Shown piece after piece: positions 34,222 through 47,800 of a stretch of DNA of 64,000 bases; within the stretch, counting starts at the first letter, position 1, and every line of letters starts with the position of its first letter. The position numbers and the translations under genes were made by a program. The stretch comes from Cliona cf. orientalis. Taxonomy: Eukaryota; Porifera; Demospongiae; Clionaida; Clionaidae. The stretch spans positions 2,342,135 to 2,406,134 of the forward strand of contig OZ005692.1 of assembly GCA_963930775.1 (NCBI GenBank). The letters run 5' to 3'. Below the pieces are notes generated by a model. The model ran no database searches and was not told the origin of the DNA. It saw only the letters and a program-made list of their open reading frames with translations.

Positions 34222-37200
34222 TTACTTCAGACTACCAATATCAACTTGCTGCAAGCAAGAACTGTCTCCACCTGCTACGAATAGCTCTCCACTAGGTAGA
34301 ACTACGCAGGCACACTCCCTTCTAATTGAAGTGAGTTCACCAACTTTCACCCATCTGTTGCAGCTAGGCTTATAAAGGTGAATATATGAGCAATTCATTC
34401 CTCCAATCGCCAGTAAAGCTCCATTTAAAGCCAGAACTGTGCTATACGAATCTGGAGTATTAGGCATGGCTTGCCATGATCGCAAAGAGGGTGTTTGAAA
34501 AATCGCATCACGTATGAGATCATCAATGCAGACACAGAAACATTGATTGGATTGGCCTGAAAGATAGCCACCTAATAGGTACCACATATTTCCGATGACT
34601 GAAGATGACATCTTGTACTGCCTGTCAGGGAGAGGTGAAGCACGGTACCAGTAGCCAGTGAGACTGTCTAAGATTTCGACTGTCGAATGGTGAGCATTAT
34701 CAAAATCAAATCCCCCAGCTACCATTATCCATCTGTTTTTGTACGTAGCCACAGTTGGTCCACTACGTTCAGTGGGCATCGGTGGTAGTGTATGCGTCCA
34801 GCAATTTGATTCCTCGTTCCATATTCCTAATTTATTTGCTCTACATTGGGATTTTCGTATCACTCCTCCTACAACTACTAGATGATTGTCTAGTGATGCC
34901 ATTCCAAACCAGTAGCATTCATATTCAGGAAGTGAGCTCCACTCATTGTTAGGGATGTTATAGACCATCACCACTGCATCGTTACCACCATGGGATGTAC
35001 CAGCTCCAACATATATTTTTTCATTAAGCACAATTATAGCCTCTGGGTAGTAAGTCATACCGTGTGGCATTTCTTTACAATTCTGCCAATCTATATTTAG
35101 AGGATCTTTTGTTTCAGAAAGTGGCACCTACCATTAAGGAAAAAGGTACATAATTAATATCAGTTTCTATGCATGCAATCATGGTATACTATACAGTTAT
35201 TAAAATAGCCCTATAATTAGGGTATAATACTATTATCTATACCTGTAAATGTAGGCTTTTTCTGGTTTGATTACCCTGCATTTCACTCAAGAGTCCAGCA
35301 CTCTGCAAATCAGTATCCTATTTAGAATATCAATAATCTTTATTACGATAATAATAATAATATTAAAAAGATACTTACTGGAATGTTCTGCTGTATGTGG
35401 CATTGTGCGAGCTGTTCCTCAAGCCTGCTTATATCAGCACCTCTTTGTCTTAACTCAGCTTGATGATTTTCTTCCATAATCTGTGCAGAATCATCAGGCC
35501 ACTCAGAATTAAATGTTTGTTTGAACTAACCCGACCGACTGTAAAATTTAAAGCATCCAATAGCTGAGTTTACTACAGGGATATAATATACCGACTCAGA
35601 CTGTTAGTAGGACTGTCTTAATGAATGCCATTGGTGCAAACCCTCGGCGCTATGAGATTTATTGCACTATTAAAGAAATAGTAGTGATAGAGTACAGCTA
35701 GTCTACATGTTACAAATTAATTTTATAACCCAGCAACACCATTGGTATTGTAGAGAGTGACCACAAGAATGCACTAATACTGATTGCTCAGCATTACATA
35801 ATAGTACCATGCGCGTGCTAGATCAGCAGATCAGTACAAAGTAAAGCCAAGAAGCGTAGTTGATAGCCTACTGTGACTAGTGATGAGTCGGTCGAGTTAT
35901 AAGAACTATCACTAGACCTACACACTAATCTTCTTGAAATGAAGCGGTTGCTGTCACTTTCGTCGATTGAAAGCTCGACAACGAGTGAAGAAGGCAGCAG
36001 TGGTCAGCAAATGTCACTAGAAATTTTGAACAAAGTGTTTTGAAATCCACACAATTCAGATATTGAAACTACCACGAAAAGCCTAATGGCACCTTGTTTT
36101 CAACATATAAAATAGCTATGTAGCAGCTAGTGCAGTAACAGACACACACACACATACACTCACACACAGAATGACCTTGCGCATGTGCTGAGGGTTAACT
36201 GGAGCACCAAACCCTCAGTGTGTTGCATGGCATTAGTTGCACAAAGCAGGCAACGATGACACAATGTTGCCTTAGGGACATTTGCTAGGTTCTTCAAAAC
36301 ATCTTGAGTCAGCAAGTCTAAATTGTGCGCTGATCAATGATGAGCCAGTCGTCTTAAGCCCTGTTTACACGTACCAAACCAGTATTCGCACATGCTAGAC
36401 CCAAGTTAAGATTTTCATAGCCCACTACTATGCATGTAACCCACTTCTAGTCATAATTTTAACCAAAGAATTTTAATTACAAGAGGCTTGTGCTGTGGCT
36501 TAAAAATACATTTTAACCCTGGTGCATGCGCAAGGGTTATAGTAGTTGTTTGTGTGTCTGTCTGTCTGTCTGTCTGTTATCAAGCTAGTGGCTACATACC
36601 TTGTTTTCAAGTCCAAAATGCTGTGTCATAAGGTTCCTTATGGTGATCCAACACATGTATTGGGTGGATTTCGCCAACTCCGCTTTCTTTGCCAGTTTTG
36701 GCATCATTTGGTGATTCTTGACTTGACTTTACGTATAAATAGAATATTGAGTGTCACGCGCTATATACTGTAAACTTATATTAAACCTCCGCGCATCTGC
36801 TCAACCGACCACTTGATACCATATCTCTCGAACAAAACGAAGTTAACATAATAATATTGTACATAGCTACCTTTAAGAACCTACAAGAAGTCTATGTCTC
36901 AATATCAATATAATTTATGTGAGGTAGCTACATGTACGTGGCAGGGCAGGTAGCGCAGTAACAGAGAATAAATACCATAATTATTACCCTCATATATACA
37001 TGCACCGATGGGTAATTAACTAGAGCTCTCTCCAGCATAAAACCCTCGGTGTGTTGTATGACACCTGGACCACTGACCACACTCAGCAATGGCTCAGAAT
37101 CTACATAATAATATTATAGGTTAGACACTGAAGCCAAGCATTTTACTTTGCCTTCGGGATTTTATATTAGTGTCTTCAGTATTCTAAATCCCATCAAGAG

Positions 37201-38600
37201 CACATAATAAGATCGCGCGTCCCCCTTCATGCTGTCCTATCCTTTAATTATAACTCACAAGTAGTACCAGATCATGCATATGGTCAAGGTGTAGCTAGCC
37301 AGCTACCAACCTGAATTTGAAGACGTAGCTGGTGAATCACTTCATCCTTTGCTGCTAGTTCATTCGTTTGCTCCCTCACTGTGGTTTGTGTCCCAATGAA
37401 AGCTTTCATCATGACCACCTGTCTCACAGCATCAGCTCTGGCGACAGCTCCACAAGGACCTTCAATGTCTGCTCTCATTCCCTCTAGAGTAGCTACAAGC
37501 TGCTCGGATGTGGGTCGTCTTGAAGGAGAGTTGTGAAGACATTGCTTTGTCATCAGCACACAGGGATGCCGTGCTCCAAGCATAGTGCCCTCCAACTGCT
37601 CAAAGTAATCTCTACGACGTTCAACTTCAGAACGGGCAACAAGCTCATCAGAATTATTCGGATTGGCGTAGTTTGGTTCAAGAAGGTCACCAGGAAATAT
37701 CTACGGAACACAACATTATAAGAAAATTAAACAACTGTGAATTCATTCTATACCCATTGCGTATGCATGCACCCTAAAGCTAGCTATGGCAGCTACATGT
37801 GTACGCTTTAATTTATTACCTGAGTCAATGTAAATAAAGCAAGATGACCAAATGAGAAGATATCAAGGCTGGGGCCATAGCGTGAAGCTGAAGTGAGTGC
37901 TTCAGGTGGCATGTAGACCAGTGTCCCTGGTAACCGAGAAAGTGTACGAGCTAGCTGGCCAGGCTGTAGGTTCACGATACGAGAATTTCCAAAATCAGTA
38001 ATTTTAGCCACAAGAGAAGAGGTCAATAACACATTTTTTGCTGTCAGGTCACGGTGGACGATTTGAGGATTGTGTTTATGCAGGTAGAGCAGACCCTTAG
38101 CGACATCTTCAAGCATGGAGCGTTTCAAGGCCAAAGGAATATTTGGAACTGTTTCAAGCAAACTATCAAGATTCCCATCCAGTCTCTCCATCAGCAGCAC
38201 AGGGAGTTGGCAGTTGGGGAGGAAACACACACCCATGAATTGGGTGATGTTGGGGTGACGAAGGTCAGACATCAGCTGACACTCCTGCACGTATCTGCTA
38301 GCGACATCTTGGACACCAACATTGCCAGCATCAAGTAAAGCCTCGTGGATCTTCTTTCCAGCACATATTAAACCATTGACTTCGACCTGTGGTGAAGAGT
38401 GAAGCTACGTGACACACCCCGCGTTTCAACGCTGTGGCTGTTTATACCATTCCGATTTTTCAACTTTACAATAATTATACCTCTTCTACTGATCCGTAAG
38501 ATCCAATGCCTAGCTGGCTGTCTGTGGTAGTTCCCTCCACTACGAAGCGAGCGATGTTTGGATCGTTCTGAAAGACCTGAAAACGTCTTGGAGCCGCCAT
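34222..38600 (-). CDS. Kinase-coiled-coil-Kelch protein, cassette B, intact
   Basis: Six exons, all GT-AG and all phase 0: 38600-38481, 38386-37820, 37700-37311, 35480-35379, 35317-35243, 35127-34222; 719 residues. Order: glycine loop GIGSYGSVEE (31-40), kinase core with GKK (probable ATP-binding Lys), HRDLTAKN, DFGNSR, GTLVYMPPEAL and C-lobe to about residue 330, a coiled coil (EEQLAQC, VIHQLRLQ), then a C-terminal Kelch propeller of about 300 residues (VMVYNIPNNEWSSLP, NRWIMVAGGFD, YLLGGYLSG, LLAIGGMN, LFVAGGDS). HRDLTAKN resembles tyrosine kinases while the GT-x-x-YMPPE activation segment looks TKL or dual-specificity. The ATG lies 214 bp from the DNase stop upstream. No disabling change is visible. 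Confidence 0.85.
35481..37310. other. Long kinase-Kelch intron, cassette B
   Basis: Non-coding intron that aligns with 54711-56048 of cassette C. It holds words of a CATGCGCAAGGGTT-type repeat near 36520 with a (GTCT)n run, an inverted pair around 37120-37200 (ACACTGAAG...CTTCAGTA), and pieces ending GGGTAATTAACTAGAGCTC. Nothing coding was seen. Confidence 0.5.
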
Positions 38601-38814
38601 ACTTCAATGCAAATCTATACACGTACTACAAGTGATCGCAGTGTCATGGAAATTCCCTTAAGAATGCGCATGCGCATTGGCTGATGCATATTGGCATTCG
38701 AGCTCACATAAATAAAGTTATACACGCATGCCTAATAATATTCTGATAATGAAGTTAAACTCGCTACACATTAAACAAGGAATAAAAATTAATAACGTAC
38801 CGACAACAAAATAA

Positions 38815-41800
38815 TTAACCACACAATAAAACAATAGTTGTGAGCACAATAAGGAAAACGGAGAGCAACTGAGACCACCTCAGAGCTAATGCTCCATCAT
38901 TGGCCGTGGACTGAAGTTGGAACTCCACCGGATAGTGATCACTGACGTTTGACGTTAGTTGAGAACTTAAACTGTATGCAGTGTCAAATCTAAACACTTG
39001 AGCACTTTGATCAGCAACGAGGTTGGTAATTTCACCGGCAGTGATGATTCTATGTGTGTGTGAGTGAGAGAGAGAAGGAGAGGGGCACGTGTACACAAAT
39101 TGAGAGAGAATTATCAGTCGTAGGGTAATAATATTATAATATTATATATAATATACGTATACATAATAATAATATTATTATTATTTAATTGCAGGGTAAC
39201 TCCCTTGGATAATGCTACCGTCCGCTGGTCTATGACCAGAGTTAGGTGTTGGTGGAAGCCCCTGAGCAGTGAGCTGTCTGCAGGACCTCCACCCTGCCGC
39301 TTCGCCGGGGACGAGAGGAGTTCTCCAGTCCCCACGATCCCGGTGCGGCAGGAGGCGCCTCCTAACGCTGAAGGCTTGGGGTCCCTAACACCAGGGGGAG
39401 TGGCGTCACTACCCCCGCATCCAGCACGGCTGCAAAGGGCTAATCACGCCGAACAAGTCGGCGGAGATGACATACAACAAACAAACAAACGAACAGACAA
39501 ACAGACAGACGGACAGACAAACAAGAAAACACATAATAAATTCGTGGAGGGGGGGGTGGGGCGACAGAGAATGCAGCTCCTCAGCTCTTCTTGCCACAGC
39601 AACACTAAGCTCTTACTCAACCTAACACGCTTTCCCGCTACGCTTGCAGCGGCTTAAGTACCCTGGGTCCTTTCCAGCCCTGTCGCAGGTTTCAACCTGC
39701 GTCAGGGGTGCCTATGCTTGTACTCTTATTTGTTATTATTGATGAACAGTATGATGTTTATCGATACAGATAACAGTATACTGTGTATGTTTTGACGCCC
39801 GCTAATTACCCCGCGCGCGCGTGGAGCCTCATGTAATGCCCCTGCGCGCGCATGCGCGATTCGCCTGCTCGCGCAGGGCGGGGACTTCCTGCGCAATTAA
39901 CCTGCTTTAAATGTGACCATTAAAACCTCATTTAATTGCAGGGTAACTCCCTTGGATAATGCTACCGTCCGCTGGTCTATGACCAGAGTTAGGTGTTGGT
40001 GGAAGCCCCTGAGCAGTGAGCTGTCTGCAGGACCTCCACCCTGCCGCTTCGCCGGGGACGAGAGGAGTTCTCCAGTCCCCACGATCCCGGTGCGGCAGGA
40101 GGCGCCTCCTAACGCTGAAGGCTTGGGGTCCCTAACACCAGGGGGAGTGGCGTCACTACCCCCGCATCCAAGCAATACAATGCCCCCCAAGCCAGAAAGT
40201 GTATGTAAGGTGTTTGTATTAGAAGTTAAGATGAATTCATATTGAGATTTTACCCAGATGCAGGTAGGCCGCTAGGAGGAAAGCAGGAGTGTATAATTCG
40301 CTAATTCCTGCCGAGGGATCTTAATGTATCTTTGATATGCATCACTCTCCCATCTGCCTAGGATCTTGATCAGACTGTCCTCCATGCCATTAGCAGCTGC
40401 TGTAGACGCTGCTCCGATCCGGAAGCTGTGTCCGTTGAAATCTGAAGCATCTGCTCCAGCCAGCTGCAAAGCCTTTTTGACCTCCTCCACGAAGTGGGCT
40501 CTGGTTAGAAACTGCCCATTCTCCCAGATGAATACAGGACCTGGAGCCGTCCCCCTCACCACCAAATAACTCAGCAAAGCAGATACAGGGCACAGTGGGG
40601 ACTTATTTGTCTTCCCAAGGACGACTGTGACACCCTTCCTTAGCTGATCTGTCTTTGACTGCTTCAAGTTAATTAAGGCCATAGAAGGGGCCTCGAGGCG
40701 ATTAATTGATATGTCGGAGATGGACAGATGAACCTTGTCATCGAATTGGCTGACTCCTGATGCTGTGAACTCCCCGACTCGTAGGAAAGCGAAAAATGCT
40801 AGGCATGAAGCAGCCCATAGCATTTTGGCGTTCCTCAAATCTGTTTGTCTTTCCCATACTGCAAAAAGCTTGCTGAGAAGTGTAGGTGTAATTGGCTGGC
40901 GTTCCTTCCTAGGATTAGGCTTTAGGGCGCCATCTCTCCTTATTCCCCTCATGATGTACTCCAGGCGTGCCATCCGTGAGATACCAGGATCCCCCAGCCC
41001 ATTTTGTATCTGGTAATGTCGTATTGCTGACAAATAGACTTTCAGTGAGGTGTAGGACACACCTTTTTTCGCGAGAGCAGCCACAAATGCCGATAGGGTC
41101 TCCTCTCTTGCTGGAAGAGTCGGACGACTGAGCCTTACACAGAAGCTCTTATATCTCCTGATACCAGACTGATAGGACTTGAGTGTAGACTTCGCTAGAC
41201 CTTTCGCAAAGAATTCATCAGCGCTCGCCTGACATTGTTCCCATTCAGCAGAGACCATTGATGGTCCTATATTAAGAGTTATAATGAGCATAATGACTGA
41301 GAATGGCTACAATCATACAATTCACAAGATACAACAACAGAGACAAATAACATTCTGATACAGAATCTGATATCCAGGCCTTAACTGTTTCTATAGAGGC
41401 TAGAGGCAGGCTTGAAAGGCGCTGGACCACTCGGCCGACAACCAGTTTGGCCTTTGATTGATTAGAATCTCGATCAGCGCCGGAGGTATCGCTGAGGCAG
41501 CCCTAGCGGCAGAGGGGACCTTCAGGAAAAATGCTGGTAGATTGTTTCTCGACAAAGCGTCAGCTGCTTCATTTGAGATGCCTGCTATGTGCTCCGCAGA
41601 TAACGTGATGTTGGATCGTGCACATATAAAGAAAAGGCATCTGAGCAGATGCATCGCCATAGGGTGCTTACTTGTGTGTTTATTGATCATGACAACAACA
41701 GCTGCATTGTCGCACAAGCAACGGATATGGCGACCAGTCATGTCACTCCCCCATATGGCACAGGAGACAACAATCGGTAATAACTCTTGCACACTGATAT

Positions 41801-44800
41801 GTACCTCTGCCCATGCAGGGCAAGAGGACCACGACAGAGCGAACCACTTGCTGCCAAAATAGGCTCCGCACCCCCAGGAGCCAGAGGCATCGGTGACTAG
41901 CCTGGCATCAATCGGGCATCTGCACAGAGCGGATATCACCGACACTCCGTTCCACGTATCGAGAAAGGTTGCCCACCACCGAAGATCTGCTCGGAACTCG
42001 GCATTAAGCCGCAAATGACCGTCCATATGGACCTGACGTTTTGATAGGTCGATCATTCGGCGTAGGAACGTACGACCAGGCCTCACCACCGAGCTCGCAT
42101 GCTGCAGGTTGCCTATCAGAGAGAGAAGAGTACGCTTAGTACAGCTTTTCTTCGATCTCCATGAGTAAATCATATGCTTGATACGTGACAACTTCTCGTC
42201 TGGCAGTCTGATTTCCATGGATGTGGTATCAATTATGAAGCCCAGAAAGTCTAGCACCGTAGCTGGGCCAAGGACTTTTTCCTGCATGACTGGGAAGCCT
42301 ACTTCTCGGCATAGATGAAGAGCAAGGTCCAAGGCCTTGCCACAGGCTTCTGAGCCAGGACGTCCCCCGAACAAGAAGTCGTCCAGGTAGTGGATGACAA
42401 ACTCGACTTGAGATCCACCTTCATTGACGATGACCCACTCCAGGGCATCAGCCACAGCATTAAACAACTTTGGGGCTGACCGGAGGCCGAATGGTAGACA
42501 GGTGTCCACATACGTCTTGCCCTTCCACTGGATACCTAGCAGATGCCGATCCCCAGGGTGCACGGGTATATTACGGTATGCCGACTTTATATCAAGCTTC
42601 GCCAGCAGCGTTCCTCTCCCTGCCTCATAGACATAGGCTGCTGCATCATCCACCGATGCATAAGAAAGTGAGCATAATGTGGGGCTGACAAAGTCATTGG
42701 TACTCGCTCCCTTGGGAGACGACAGATCCACTATCAATCGCCATTTCCCCGGCTGGTGTTTCTTGGGGATGACCCCCAGCTTCGAGGTGTGAATGACCTC
42801 TGCGAGCGGCGATTGAACTTCTACTAGACGACTGGACTCAAGTTCCTCCTTCAAATATTTATCCACGACGCCGGAGTTGCTGTATGCAGCTAACATATTC
42901 TGTGTGGAGGATCGAAGATCTGTTCTACCCGCATTGCAGCCGATGCGGAAACCTCTCTGAATGCCGTTAACAATGAAACTGGCATATCGCCTATCTGGGT
43001 GGGCTGATAGGAGGCATTCCCAGATATTAGACTTCAGGGGGGAGGTTATAAGACAACAATCTCCTGGTAGGGGCACTTCATAATGAGAAGCTGCCTCCAG
43101 GGCCAACAGATCCTCTGTGTAGCCGTAACAACCGTCAGAGACGTTACCAACTGTATTGGAATATATACAAGCAATAGCATGCCATTAAGGATGTTTAGTA
43201 ATTGCAATCCATTACTCAGAGAATGATTGCTGTCACTATTTTATAGAATTATAATAATTTCATTTTTCTTTTGTGCACGCATGCGTGCCATAACATTGTA
43301 TAGTATACAATTCAATATAGTTCAGAACCGCTACACTGCAGCTAGCCAATAGTCATGATTGGTACGAGTTCCGAGACTCTGCTGCACCTATGAAGTAGCG
43401 GGAACAAACGAGGCCTTGCAATCCACCATGCGATGGTCCTTCCCACAGCGGATGCATTTGTGCTCCCTATCGCATGGCTTGGGATGCCGGAAGCACTGTC
43501 CTTCGTTGAAGGAGAAGCAGTAGGAGACTTTAGAGGCCTGCGAGGCTGGCTGCGAGGTCGGCGTGCCTTCGCGCCGAAAGCGCTTCCGGGGCGGCCCTGA
43601 CTGTCTCCCAGCGTCGGACTGACGGACACGAGGCGGCTCCTGCGCCGGCTCCAAAGTAGACAAGGCGCATTCCGATTTGGAATGGTCTGGAGCCATGCAC
43701 CTCGGGCACGTGAGAGCTTCCACTCGCTGGCTCAGAAAGGACAAACTGTAGAACATCGGATGTAGCATGGACCAGCTGGTATGCGGCTCCTTTTCGACGT
43801 GCTCTCGGAATAGCTTGTCGTAGCTCAGCCACCCCTTGCACCCGAAGCGGAGTGCTTCAATAAGAATTGTGGCATGATAGGCCAACAACTCACTAAACTT
43901 CTCGGGGTGCTCTTTGGAAATTATGGCCACGAAGGTAGAGAAGGAGACGGACCATGCCACCAGTCCTTTCCAGTCCTCCGTTAATTCTCTCTTCTTGGGA
44001 GCCTTCGATGAACACGATGCTGCTCTTTGAGGCTCCCCCGACCGGCGAGCCAATTCGAGGTTGTCGGGAAGAAGTTCAGCCATGCTGACATTCTCCCACT
44101 TTAAGATTTTCGAAACCAACTTTTGAGGGATGAGTGGGAATCCGTGTCCGAGAGAGAAGCCAGCCGATTGACCAGTACTGGCTGAGTTAGAGGAGCCCCC
44201 TGAGCGGTCGGTCGCAGGGATGGAGTGTGTGCCCCCCGCCGATACCACCTTGCATGGGACTCCCCCAGTAGCCGATGATGCCGAGCCAGCGACAGCGGTG
44301 AGGGGATCCTCACCTCCTCCCGGAGCGAGAGGCAGTCGTAGAGAGGCCAGTTCTGCTGCATCTGGCATGTCTCCTAGCGGGGACGCTCCTGCAGTCAGGA
44401 GAAACACAAGAGAAGCGGATATATACCGAAGGCTCGCGCCTCATTGTCGAATATATATCTAAACTGATCGCTTGATACACAACTCACCATCAGTTCTAGA
44501 GGCAGATCTCGAAGAAGCTGAGCCCCCAGGACCTTCGGGAGAGACGACTGCAAGCATCCTCCGTATCACCTCTGGATTGGAGAGTGCGTTCAGGACAGCG
44601 GCTGTAACCGCTTCTTGATTTGCTTCGCCGGCACCTCGGCCTCCGTCTGGCTCAGGGTTATCATTCGGCTCTCCGTCGTGAGGGTTACCTCCGCCATCTC
44701 TTTCTGCATCCTCGGGAGGAGGAGGGGGAGGAGGAGGCGGTGTCGGATCAGTGGGCGGTAGGGAGGCTTGCTCAGTGTCACCCCCAGTGCGGGTTCGACT

Positions 44801-47800
44801 GCGACGTGACGACATCTGTTAATAAGTTTCCTTCAGCGACAGAGAATGCAGCTCCTCAGCTCTTCTTGCCACAGCAACACTAAGCTCTTACTCAACCTAA
44901 CACGCTTTCCCGCTACGCTTGCAGCGGCTTAAGTACCCTGGGTCCTTTCCAGCCCTGTCGCAGGTTTCAACCTGCGTCAGGGGTGCCTATGCTTGTACTC
45001 TTATTTGTTATTATTGATGAACAGTATGATGTTTATCGATACAGATAACAGTATACTGTGTATGTTTTGACGCCCGCTAATTACCCCGCGCGCGCGTGGC
45101 GCCTCATGTAATGCCCCTGCGCGCGCATGCGCGATTCGCCTGCTCGCGCAGGGCGGGGACTTCCTGCGCAATTAACCTGCTTTAAATGTGACCATTAAAA
45201 CCTCATGTACAGAACAAGACTTAGTATGCCATTGTTTGATATATTATTGTACCAACCACAGGATAATGTTACAAATATAAATATACACGAGTTATGGCAC
45301 AGTATTGCCCCCCCCCCCCCAGATAAGGACACTGATTGTCTGAAACAGTTGATTATGAGCTACATTTTGGTCTTTGTTGCAGTTCCGGTCCATAATTATT
45401 ACTGTAATACAAAGATAATAATTATTATGCTTTGCTATACTATGACATATGCATGTAAGCGTCTTTGAAGAAACTTGGTATGAATATGGCATAGTCTAAC
45501 ATGTTTAGGACCATGGTAGCTGCTTTCATCTGATCAAGAGCTACATTTTGGTTTTTGTTCCAGCTCCAAAGCTCTTTCCATTGCCGAGATACACTTTGGA
45601 GTGCCCCGCGGTGTGGAGTTAATCATATTCATAGCTCTTAATATTATGTCATGTGTCGGTATGTACATTCCAACGGAAACCCATACGCGTATTGGTACCC
45701 ACTGTTCCAGCTCAATAAATACCGATTTCCGGTAGGGACTATTGGGTGTCAGCGGTACCCCTCTGGCATCTGCAGCTGAAAACTGCACATGGTCCTGGGC
45801 ATAAATGGCTTAGGGGTCGCCCAGGTTCTTCCCTTGAATATCCCCCATCCTGGATAAAGCCAGCTGACTTCGGTCCCCTGTGGCTGTGACACAGAAGCCT
45901 AATTGGCTGCAGTAATGTCTGCAGTCTACCTGACCAGCGTTCCAGCCTAGTGCTCGAAAGGTCGATAGGAGGATGGGGTTATAATTTTTTTAAATTTCAC
46001 AAGTATGTTTAGTGTCACATGGACCATGGGATAATGTGGCTAGACTAGTATGCATGATCTCATCTCCCTAGCTGTACTGTACATAAGTCAATCGTTATAG
46101 CTGCAGCAGTATGAACTTTGTATTACTTGGAAGGTAGACCACACCCCTCGATGCAGGTCAATAGCACTGCTCGAACTTGCCACTGCAATGGCAATGTCCT
46201 CGCTCTGTCGAATCTACCACCAGGCTATGACGAAAAACAGACCTCGTCTCTCGCTTCGCTCGAGGCTCGGTGGCCGTGGCCTGCTGAGCAGGCCTCTCGA
46301 AACGTGCGGTGCTTCGCGCCATTCGTTCCAGCGAGAATGCATCTCTATGGCCACCCTTGTTTGTGCACATGGCACTGCAATTCTGACCAATCATGGACCT
46401 TCTGAACTTGTAGAAGAGTGCATCTTTTATGCCCTCCAGGTTAGGACACGGACTATAATAAGAAAAATGATCGTCTGAAAAATATTTTTTGTTGTACTGA
46501 TTTAGTGTAATAATACTACTACAACAGTTTACCTATCATAGGCACAGTGAGTGTTGCCAGTAGTGGTATCATTGTCCAGCAGCCATGTAAACCTACTATC
46601 CGTCACCAATTTGAGCTGACGGTACCTAGTTTTTGACAGGTATTGGCAGTCTGCATTGAAGTCGCCCAATAGGACGCCATTATTGGTTCGAAGGAGGTTG
46701 GACGTCAGGTTGTAGACACCCACTAGAGCGTTCAGCTCCACTGAAGTGTTCACGTTGTGTGGCACAGCATGGAGACCAGTTAGAAAGAAGTCAGGGATAC
46801 CTGCAAAATACATAGTACTTATTACAACAGCGTTTCATGCAGATTTCTCAACAGAATTTTCTGAAAGTGCATGTAGTGGGAGGGTGCATGCATGTGTTTT
46901 GGGTAAAATCCAACTCCATCCACCACAAGATCAAGGAAATAATATACTGTGGAGAACACTGGTGTTTTATGAAGAACACATAGCTTAGGACAGCTTTTAA
47001 AACTGCCTAATATAGACTGGCACCCAACATTTGAAGGGTACTAGCTTTTGTATACCTATATCCTTGAAGCTAGCAGGATCATAAATCTATAATAATAATA
47101 TTATTATTACAGGGATATCCTTAACTTTGCCCCAAGACTCCTCCTCCCAGTTTCGCAATGCTCTTGGCCATTCCAAAATCTGACTGTACTACAGCAATGT
47201 ACCTTCCAATTTGCTCCTTACAAACACTGTGTAAGGCTCTCTCTGAAAAATATCCTCCGCAGAATCATCATACTGGTGTGTCGATAAGATCTCCACCCTA
47301 GCTGTTCGGTAGAGGAAGGCGTACTGCTCCTTGGAGTTGGTTCGACCCAGACGCTCACTGATCGATATGTCGTATGCCGGCACAGAGTTCTCCATTTGAT
47401 AGCTATAGTAAATTATAATGCTGCAATAAAACTAATTCTGATTGGCTGAAGACAGATATTGCCATATAGCCGGAAAATTTGGTGGGGAATTAAATTTGGC
47501 GGTTTGGTGGTCTATATTACAACTGCCAAATTAAAATCCGTCAAAATTTCCTACTCGCATATAATACATATGGCGATCCCATACCAAACCGCCAAATTTA
47601 AATTCACTAATATTCTTGCAATAGCAATTTTGGGCTCAACCGCCAAATTTAATTCCTTCCAATATTTCCAGCTGTACGGAATCATGTTTGTAACACCTAT
47701 GATACCCACAAGTTTATCACCCTACATTATTACTGTATAATATTATAATCTACACATCACAGAAACGGTCCCTAATTGCTACTCGTGTTCTGATCGATGC

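Larger units (their letters stand above)
39184..45206 (-). mobile_element. Ngaro-type tyrosine-recombinase retrotransposon, full length
   Basis: Minus-strand order: repeat A1 (45206-44836), gag-like ORFs, reverse transcriptase-RNase H, tyrosine recombinase, repeat B1 (40170-39931), A2 (39931-39561), a 137-bp spacer, B2 (39423-39184). This A1 - genes - B1 A2 B2 split direct repeat is the signature of Ngaro/PAT-group elements rather than LTR or inverted-repeat DIRS1 elements. A1 and A2 (371 bp) differ at one position I could see, B1 and B2 (240 bp) at none, and the genes are unbroken, all signs of recent insertion. Confidence 0.85.

Noticed and set aside
39205-40245. Two plus-strand ORFs with almost the same protein
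   Set aside because: They are the B1 and B2 repeats of the Ngaro element read on the non-coding strand.
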